DNA of 64,000 nucleotides from Cricetomys ansorgei (Eukaryota > Chordata > Mammalia > Rodentia > Nesomyidae). The DNA lies in assembly GCA_026225945.1 (NCBI GenBank), contig JAMJFZ010000881.1, positions 1,059,501 through 1,123,500 of the forward strand. The letters run 5' to 3'. The notes beneath the pieces are model-generated. The model made no database searches. It was not told where the DNA came from and saw nothing but the letters and a program-made list of their open reading frames with translations. Below, in pieces: positions 56,041-64,000 of this stretch. Every line of letters begins with the position of its first letter. Position 1 is the stretch's first letter. Position numbers and translations under genes: made by a program.

Positions 56041-56584
56041 CTGTCTAGTTTATAAAAGCATATTTGTATGTAAGATATACAAAATTACAATGTGAGAAAG
56101 CATTACCAACATATAAAACTGTCATACGTCAGAAATAGGGATTCACACACAGTCGTTTGGCTTTTCAGGCTGGGTCCTATAATTTGTTTTAAATGTATAT
56201 TGTTTGCACTTTGATCCTTGGTCTGGTTTTACTAAGAACGAGAGTTTAGCTGCTGTGTGAGGTGTCAAGCTTGGGCCAGAGGTCGTGCAGTGTCCTAACT
56301 CATGCGTACCGCAGGAGAGAAGACTGAGTTCATGCACAGCGCAGTAGCAAGCTGGTGGGTACCTTAGCAATGTTGGGCTCAAGTGCAACTGATTGGTGAT
56401 TTAAGGGGAGCACGGATTAGGAAGAGGAGCTGGTTTTTCTGGGGACGAAGAGTACCTTGATTGCTACAGTTCCTTTCTCCTTCGATACTTTGAGTTTTGC
56501 AAGAGTGAGACGCCAACAGTAAAAGTGTTCCATATACCTCTGATCTTTGTTGGGAACTGTCTGCAGAATCAGGCTAAGAATGTC
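56041..56584. other. Unassigned stretch
   Basis: Nothing recognised. Confidence 0.4.
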
Positions 56585-56790
56585 AACTGGATCATCATGG
56601 CCTGACTTTTCTAGCTGTGAAACCCTGGACTTGGGCCACACCCTCTTGGCATCCGTTTCCTCATCTGCAACATGAGGAAATTAAAATGTGTGCCTAGTAC
56701 TGCCACCCCAAGAATGAAATGCATTAGTGAGTATACATGGAGCGTTTGGATCAGTATGTGAGCACCTAGTAGGTGCTCACACGCTGCTGA
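56585..56790 (+). mobile_element. MIR SINE, well preserved
   Basis: 'gtgaaaccctggacttggg', 'tccgtttcctcatctgcaac', 'gcattagtgagtatacatgg' and 'agcacctagtaggtgctcac' give the full MIR order. Its 3' end forms a perfect inverted repeat (56758-56780; arms GTGAGCACCTA around one base). Confidence 0.8.
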
Positions 56791-57535
56791 TTACTCCACA
56801 ATGTCCAAGCATGCTATAACGCTGCTGACAAAGTTTGCTTAAGAAAGCAGAAAATGCCAAGAGTCTTCAAAGGGCGCAATTGTCCACGAGAATTACTAAA
56901 TGTCTGATGAAGGATCTGGAGAAGCAAAGAAGCCCTCGTCTAATGAGACGTGATCACTGCTGTTTTGTTGATGACAGGGAGGAGCTACAGACAGCACCGC
57001 ACAGCTGAGAGCCAGCTCGCTGTGCTCTTGACGTTCAAGGCTCTATGTGCTTCATTACTGAGTCCGTGGGGGAAAACAAGACAATGGCTGTGCATGGTGG
57101 GGCGGTCCAATGAGACAATATAAAAGGGTCATCATGGGCATCAGCTTTAGTTGTCTTCATTAATACATTTAAAATTGTTTTACGTGATCTGTTGCTTGAG
57201 AGCAGAACTATAGACTGCTTGGAATGTTAATTGTATATTGTAACAGACTAGTGTTTGAATCCTTCTTGTGTGAAATGGGAATGTGCTCATCAGCCAGTTC
57301 CCCAAACATGGATGCTTCTCTCCCCCTGCCTTCAGTGAGGCATAACCCCATGTCACTTGCACAGCTAGCTCTGCCAAGAATGCTTTACAGCGTTCACGCT
57401 GTCCACGGTCCACGCATCCCAGGCTTCACTCTCTGCAGCAGCACCATGGGTCTCATCTCTGGCAGCTCACGAAGGAGTGGAAGACGATAGAGATTAAACA
57501 GTTGAGTGCATTTTCAAGCACACGTTTTCATAATT
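56791..57535. other. Unassigned stretch, possibly LTR 5' part
   Basis: No clear feature; its right part may belong to the MLT1-like LTR that follows. Confidence 0.35.
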
Positions 57536-57690
57536 TTCAATCCACAGGCCGCCAGCCAACACCGTGACTCTTACCTAACGAACCTGGGTTTTTGATTTAC
57601 AGAACTGCGAGTGGAACATGTTTTGTTTTTTTAAGCCATCAAGCTTGTGACAATTTGTTATAGCAGCCATGAGAGCAAACACTCACAAGA
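57536..57690 (+). mobile_element. MLT1-like MaLR LTR, 3' end
   Basis: 'tttgatttacagaactgcgag' (in part), 'ttaagccatcaagcttgtgac' (in part) and 'tttgttatagcagccatgag' match the conserved 3' end of MLT1 LTRs. Confidence 0.6.
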
Positions 57691-58109
57691 GTTTTGTCAC
57701 AGAGGAGTAGAGGGAACATACTGATAACCACCATCAGCCAGTTGACTGGACACCTAGGGTATTAGTGGAAGGAAAGGGCACTGGCTAGCTGCTGTTCTGT
57801 TTGGAAGTGGTAGAGTTGTGGGGGAGGGTCACCAATGTTAATTAGAGGAGTCAGAACAGACCTCTTGGATAGGGTGATATTTGAAAGAAGACGGGAAATT
57901 GATGTAAGAGCTAGCTATGTCCATGGAAGGCCATTCCAAGAGGAGCAAAGAGCAGCTTAACCATGCTCAACCTGGAGCCTATCTTCTGTATTTAAGAAAA
58001 CACAAACAAGGCAAAAAGAAAAACCAAAAGGAGATGACCAAAGCGAGGCAAGAGAAAAGATATCAGAGTCAGAACTTCACGGCCGCTGCAGAGTCTACCC
58101 TTAGCAAGA
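57691..58109. other. Unassigned spacer
   Basis: A lysine-rich 72-codon plus frame (57917-58135) is compositional and runs into the next SINE. Confidence 0.4.
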
Positions 58110-58262
58110 AGATACGCTTTTTGTTGTTGTTGTAACTTTGGCTGACCTGGAACTCACTCTATAGTTGGCCTTGAATCAGGCTGGCCTCGAACTCACAGAG
58201 CTCTGCCTGCCTCTGCCTCCGAGTGCTGGGATTAAAGGCCCACACCACCACCACTCACCCGG
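58110..58262 (-). mobile_element. B1 SINE
   Basis: Complement of B1: 'tggctgacctggaactcac', 'aggctggcctcgaactcac', 'gtgctgggattaaaggc' and 'caccaccactcacccggc'. The left end is a (TTG)n tail. Confidence 0.9.
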
Positions 58263-60635
58263 CGAAGAAATGCTTTTTAAGTCATCTAGAACTAATTTTC
58301 TGATAACCTTGTCACTTTAGTAAGATAGCTTTCGATGAACAAGATTATCAACAGAGTAAAGCAGACATATTCCTTGTTAACTTCAGAACGCCGTCGGTGT
58401 CGAAGAAAGACACCAGTGGGCAGACTGCTTCAGTGCAAGCAAAAGTCTTGCCCACTTTTCAAAGCAATTTCAAATGGTATTTTTAAATCAAGCGTAAGAG
58501 TTGTATACATGTATGCGGTGTGGTACTTCAGCCCGTGAATATGATGTGCGCTTTGTCAAGTGATTGGCGTTTCTGTCATTTCAAGTATTAAATTCTTCAT
58601 TTGTATTGAGAACATGCAGGATCTTTTATCATTTGGGATATACAGGAAAATCATTGTTAGGAGAATTGCTGTATTGTGTTATATACTATGACAGAACTCG
58701 TATTTGGAGAGCAGATGGATGAGTTACTTTCTCACAGATTTGTAGTGTAAATACATAAGAAACCAATTGGAAGCTGAATAAATTTCCTTCAGTAAATTGC
58801 TCTTCTATTTTAAATAAAATTTTGATTACTTTCAAGTCCTAGGCTGATTACCTTGTTGAAATAACTTCTTCAATTTTTTAGCGTACAGCGCTGGATGACA
58901 GGGTTTCCATTTGGTGCCATCGACGTGTGGATTTGATGGATCTGAAGCTGTGGCTGCCTCTTTGTGTGAGAAGAGGATATCAAAACCAGTGCCCGAGTTT
59001 GGGCTGGCCTGATGTGCTTCTCTGGAGCCGCTGTCCTGGAAAGTGGAAGTCACAGGCAAACGGTGGCTGGAGCCAGCACAGTGCTGGCCTAGCGTTGAGT
59101 TGAGTGTGTTTTCCAAGTGCCTTGGGTCTTTCAGCTACAGCGGGATTTGCCCAATGTGTTTTCCATTCCACACCCTGGATGTGATTAAATCCGAAAATCA
59201 CCTGCAGATGTGGCGTAATCGTAAGTTCAGCTCACTTTCTTCTCATGTTGTATTTGGAGTATGTTTGTCATGCCTGTTCTATCAATGATATCTTGCTCAT
59301 TTATAATTTGGCAGAAGAAATCTATGGCAAATTCCAGAAACTGTGTAGAACTGTTGTATCTAGAATTTTGTTCAAGCTAAGTAAACAAGTATTTGTTGAC
59401 TACATGAATGGACCACTGTTAGAATTAGCTGAGGTGAGGGAGGTGTGTTCTTGCCTTTCCTGGCTCAGTTAACTTTTACTTTTTACAGCTTGCGGAGTCT
59501 GGCCTGATATGAAGTGAAGGCATTTCCGTGTCCTACATTGTCAGGAAAAGGGAACTGAAGAACCCCTCGCACAGGGGTGCCTGAGCGAGCTCTAGCTTCT
59601 TCAGGTCACTCAACCGAGTCTTCTGCCAGCCCCCTCACCTGCCATGGACAAGCAGGCTCTTCTTTTGGCTCCTCTTTCTACGCCAAATTCCCTTTTGCAT
59701 CTGGTGCTGTGCATGCAGTGCTGTGCCCTTTGAGTCCCTGGCCACTCACAGAGGATAAAACAGAAGAAATTTTCTACAATAGGCAAAGGAATAGGGTTGG
59801 AGAAATGTGTTAGGATTCATAAGAGAAACATAATTACTAAGTGTTATAAATATCTATATTTGCATATCTATATTATACACACATGCAGACACGTTTCTAT
59901 AAATACAATGATTCTTTAGCATTCTATCAGATCTGATTGTTCAAAAATTTCACTGTATACCCACTTACTGAGACATACGTCATTATCCATTCAAACACTT
60001 GATTTGTGTCTGTGCTCTTAAGAAATTAATAGCGACTAGGGATAATAAGATAAAAACATGCATATACACCTTGGAAAACAGACAGTTTTAACTTTGGAAG
60101 GAAGAACGCTATATCTGTAACTATTTTATGGTCCAGTTTAGCCTTGAACAGGTGAGAGAAGCATTTGGGTAAGTTTGACGGAGAACTAAAGTGTAGACAA
60201 GATTTGCATGCAGAGAGTTGAGGTCCGGGTATTTCAGGAGCAAGAGGAGTTGACGTGTGCACAGGCACGGATGTGAGAAAGTCTAGGGTGTATTTGGAAG
60301 GAAATTGAGTGTGCACATAGGTAAAGATAAAGGGAGAAGAGAAGAACCCAAAAGATTTTGGAGGAAGCCTTGTCAACTGCAGAGATCCGATACTGATGAG
60401 TAATTAGAAATTATTGAAGACATTAACCCTAAATTTGAATCTTAGGAAGACTTTACGTTACTTAATTCGTGTGGACTAATTAATCAACACTGCATGGTAT
60501 GATTTGAAGTAGGAGAAAGAGGGAATGATTAATTAGGCTGTAGGTGAACAAGTTTGTAAGTGGAGCCCTGTGCCTGGGGAATTGGAATTACCCCAAAGTT
60601 AGGAGGCAGACACAAGAAGTCCCACACAGCTTCTG
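58263..60635. other. Unassigned stretch
   Basis: About 2.4 kb of unique-looking DNA. Frames up to 116 codons (minus 60376-60026) show no domain. Confidence 0.35.
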
Positions 60636-60985
60636 TTGGAGTTTAGATATCAAAAGTCTATGAGAGTCCAAGTGTTGAAGTCTTAGTCCAGAGGCCATGA
60701 CCTTACTGGGAGGTGACAGTGCCCTTTGCAGACGGGGTCCAGCTAAAGGAAGTTTGATGATTTTGGTGTGTGTTTCAGGAAGCTGTTGAAACCCAAGTGT
60801 CTCCATTTTCCTTCTCACTGCTTCCTGGCCATCATGAGACGGACACTGCCAAGATGTAGTAGCTCACCACAGCCCCAAACAACAGGACTGATTAATCATG
60901 GACCGGAGCCTCTGAAACCTTGTCCCAAGCTGACTCTTTCTGGTATTTTGTAATAGGAATAGAAAACTTACTTAGTTATCAACAA
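60636..60985 (+). mobile_element. MaLR-class LTR
   Basis: 'cttactgggaggtgacagtg', 'tccttctcactgcttcctgg', 'ccatcatgagacggac' and 'ggtattttgtaataggaatag' (in part) follow MST/MLT-type MaLR LTRs on the plus strand. Confidence 0.6.
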
Positions 60986-61964
60986 AGTCATAACAAAACA
61001 GTTGGAGTCAGTTGGAGTTTGGAACTTAGCTTGAAAGTATTTGTACTATAGGAGGAATGTATAAAAGCTAATTGTAGGCAACAACTTAATGCTTTTGTGT
61101 GAGGTTAGTATTTCAGGTGGCGACATTTAGATAAAGCAGATTGCTCTCAACCGTGTAAGCGTCATCCAAACCAGTAGAAAATGTGAATGGAACACTAGGA
61201 TCAGCCTCCTCCAGCAAGAGGGGATTCTCCTGGAGACTGTCCTTAGGTTGGACTTGGAGAATCAGCTGGGTTTCTGCCTGATAGCTGTTGGATGGGGACG
61301 GCAGCCCTGGGGCTTTTAGGAATCCAGCCTGCTAGGATTAACCTTCCTTAGGTGAGTGAGCTGATTCCTTAATTCATCTCTCTCTCTCTCTCTGTTTTTC
61401 TCTCTCTACACCTCTCTCTCACATATGCACCACATACTTTGTTGGCTGTTTCTATAGAGACCTAATAGGAAGTCTTAGGGATAGTTATAGCTTGCCTATC
61501 TCTCTTCCTTTCTTTAACAGTTTCCATGTTGCTCTCTGGGATTCAGATAAGACATCTGAAACTCAGAGGGATCAGGTGACTTCAGATGATCAAATACTGT
61601 GACCAGGAAGAAGTATTGAGGATGACTGGCACATTGACCTTCTGGTAATGTTAAAAGTAATCAGATGTCAGGAAGCTGTATCTGTCTGGTTGTGTTTAAA
61701 CCATCAGATATTGCAAGGGAGTAGATGGGAATTCTGGAAGAAGACGTTTTTGTGTGATGATTATCAAGGGAGAGAAAAGATTTAACTGTAGAAAAGAAAA
61801 AAAAGTTTCTATGTGTGTATAAATGTTTTTATTTCCCAGGTATAACATTGGATATTGATTTTGTTCCCTCTGTTTAGTAAGAAGTTGACACGTGAGCCTT
61901 TTCACAAAATGATGGGTCTTTTGTTTTAGATGAACCACACTCAGAAAGCAGAGTAATTTTTACA
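60986..61964. other. Unassigned stretch with (TC)n tract
   Basis: A (TC)n run with a T-rich interruption lies at 61376-61422. No gene recognised. Confidence 0.45.
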
Positions 61965-62190
61965 CATAGAAAGATTTATTTTTAATTAAGTGTATATGTG
62001 TGTAGTGTGTGCATGTAGTTATATGCAAGTGAGTGCAGGAGCCCACAGAGGCCAGAAGAGGGTTTTGATTGTGCGAAGCTAGAGTTCCAGGTGGTTGTGA
62101 ACCACTTGACCTGGGTCCTGGGAATCAAACTTAAATCCTGGAAAAGAGCAACAAGCCCTCTTAACTCCTTAGCCATCTTTCTAGACTCTG
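61965..62190 (-). mobile_element. B3 SINE
   Basis: The T-rich tail, 'ccacagaggccagaagagg', 'tgacctgggtcctggga' and 'taactccttagccatcttt' give B3 in reverse complement. Confidence 0.85.
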
Positions 62191-63569
62191 TCTCTTTACA
62201 TGTTAAAAAAAATCCATCACAACATCATACTTTCAATTTTCAGCTTGAAATTTCCCAATAAGAACATGTATCCTTCTTGTTAGAATAAGGTGCTGTGGCC
62301 CTCTAGTCAATAAGGGACAGTGCTTTGCTATAGTTGGACATGAAGCATTTTCAAGATTTGAGAATCAGCTGGAAAATTCAGGCTGAAAATGGCTTTTATT
62401 CTCTGTGTTTTCAACCTTCTTCTTTGGGTGAATCGAGAGTAACTTCTTTGGTTTTCATTTACTCGCTCTGTACTAGAGCTTCAGCCTTAGAAGCCCCGCA
62501 GAGGCTGGCGCGTTGAAGGCGTAGTACCCGGCCTGTGAAGCGACTGGGAAGTAGTAGAACATTCAGAAGAGGCCCAGTGGGAGGAAGTCAGGTCACTGGA
62601 GGTGTACTCAAAGTAAATAAAATTAAAATGTTACGTTGCTATCATGAGTTTACTGTTCATCTTTATTGTGCAATGCCAATTTAAATACAAATAGAACATT
62701 TCATTTGATTGGGAAATCATCAGAATTTTGCAACTTTTACTCCGTGGCTCGCCTTTCAAGTGTGACTCTAACTGGATAGAGGAGAAAGGCTGAAGACAGG
62801 ATCAAGATGTTTGGGAAGAAAACTGAGGGGGCCCATGGGACAGAGCTGACAGCCAGCACTTGGAATGTCGGGATACTCATGGAGACGGCGCTGGTCACAT
62901 CACATCACAGGCAGCAAGGGCTCCTGCTCAGCGGCTTGGGGTACATCTGTGTGTTGTGGAGCTTGTGATTCCTGAGCTTGTCCTTGCAGTACAGTGTCCA
63001 AGGGACGCCTGTGCGGTGTCCAGGCGGGGCTGTGGCAGGACTACTGAGCTGTCCGTCTGCTAATCGCTCGTCTCCAGCACTAACTCATGGTGTGCTGGTG
63101 ACTCCTGAAAATCTTCAAGCTCTGTACCAGTACTGTACTTAGTACTTAGAGGACATCTCTCCCTTCTCCTGGCTACTGGGTGCTGTGGCCACACTTAACA
63201 GTGTCCAGCTTGAGACCAAACTCTTCCCCAGGGAAGGGTAGAAGCATTTACTGGGTTTGGGTGAGAAAGGAGAAAGAAAGACATGAAGGGCTATGGGATG
63301 AGGAAAGTGCTGGGTGAGAAAGTTCCGGGGAGACCCTGTTCCAGGAAGCAGGGCTGTGGTGAGATGTGCCCCATGCTCGGCTGTTCTGTGGGAGTTCACT
63401 TACAAAACATAAACTCAAAGGCAGAATGATTAAGATGTCAGCTTGGGGGATGTAAAGCGTTGTCTTTAAACGTCGCAGCCATTGGACCCCAAGCTCAGTA
63501 AGACTGCATGGGCTGGATTGTCAGGAATATAATAAAATTAACCAATGACCCTGATACCCAATAAAGGAT
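62191..63569. other. Unassigned stretch
   Basis: No gene or repeat recognised. Confidence 0.35.
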
Positions 63570-63930
63570 CATGTCAGTTTCCTAGAGCTGTGTAGCCATG
63601 TACCACAAACTGGGCAGCAGAAACAACATGACCTGGAGGTCAGGATGCAGCGCGATGCTCACCCAACATGTACAGAGCTCTGGATTTGTTCTTAGCACCA
63701 TACAAGAATGCACACCTGTAACTCCAGCACTTGAGGCATGAAACCAGAGGATCAGAAGTTCAAGGTTATCCTCAGCTCCATGGTAAGTTAAAGGAAAACC
63801 AAAAATTTAGTGTCTCATGTGTTTGCAGGCTAGAAGCCCGAAGTGAAGGCGACAGCAGGTTAGGTAGTCTAAGAGCTAAGAGAGACGGTCAGCTCCCTGC
63901 CATCTGCCTGTCTGGTGCTTGCCTGGCAAT
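63570..63930 (+). mobile_element. Old interspersed repeat split by a B4/ID-B1 SINE
   Basis: The left flank 'tagagctgtgtagccatgtac' (in part) with 'ccacaaactgggcag' and the right flank 'tttgcaggctagaagcccg' with 'ctgccatctgcctgtctgg' belong to a mammal-wide repeat I cannot name. They are separated by the SINE at about 63640-63785. Confidence 0.45.
63640..63785 (+). mobile_element. B4 or ID-B1 SINE
   Basis: 'tgctcacccaacatgtacag', 'cacacctgtaactccagcac' and 'gaagttcaaggttatcctcag' (in part) give an ID-like head followed by a B1-like body on the plus strand. Confidence 0.6.
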
Positions 63931-64000
63931 CATGGGAAGTCCGGGCTCTGTGTGGGATCACTTGATTTTCACAGGTGTGAGAAAACCTCTGTGTTACACC

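Overview
The window is nuclear DNA from a muroid rodent. The evidence is the repeat content: B1 SINEs (7SL-derived), B3/B4-type SINEs with tRNA-like ends, composite ID/B1 SINEs, and rodent-type L1 sequence including its 3' UTR, together with MaLR-class LTRs, old MIR copies and long CA/TG tracts. The B1 copies around 36.0, 37.6 and 46.8 kb read 'ctgttgtaactctggctg' where I would expect the house-mouse form to differ, so I do not name a species. Bacterial features (operons, ribosome binding sites, CRISPR) are absent.

I can recognise no intact protein-coding gene. Most long open frames are explained by repeats: L1 remnants, TG/CA tracts and a 19-bp minisatellite. One 121-codon plus-strand frame (5308-5673), with a possible splice acceptor and AATAAA just after its stop, is the only frame I list as a weak candidate exon or decayed retrocopy. 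The window is best read as intergenic or deep intronic DNA. Most SINE and LINE copies lie on the minus strand.

Layout: 1.0-3.3 kb, a decayed minus-strand L1 (ORF1 to endonuclease) carrying a SINE. 6.0-8.2 kb, a better preserved minus-strand L1 running 5' UTR, ORF1, start of ORF2, abutting an oppositely oriented L1 3' fragment. 10.9-12.2 kb, plus-strand L1 reverse transcriptase remnants, an AT-rich palindrome, and a B1 with a CA tail. 19.4-22.8 kb, an L1 split by about 2 kb of inserted DNA, then an L1 whose two halves are inverted as in twin priming. 24-31 kb, candidate LTRs and a broken gammaretrovirus-like integrase end on the minus strand. 32-34.2 kb, a direct-repeat pair, an L1 3' UTR and a 19-bp minisatellite. 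35-44 kb, a SINE-rich stretch with TG, GGGGT and ATCC/ATCT tracts and more old L1. 46.7 kb, a B1 inserted in a MIR with a visible target-site duplication. 48.9-52 kb, a B4 with internal triplication, a B3, and an old L1 split by an ID-like SINE and a MaLR LTR. 54.0-54.5 kb, a CpG-rich LTR-like element. 55.8-64 kb, scattered SINEs, a MIR, MaLR/MLT LTRs and a nested B4 at the end.

No genes work together here. The interest lies in transposon nesting order, tandem repeats and a few perfect palindromes. I found no convincing undescribed system. All family names come from recalled consensus motifs, and boundaries are approximate, usually within 10-40 bp.
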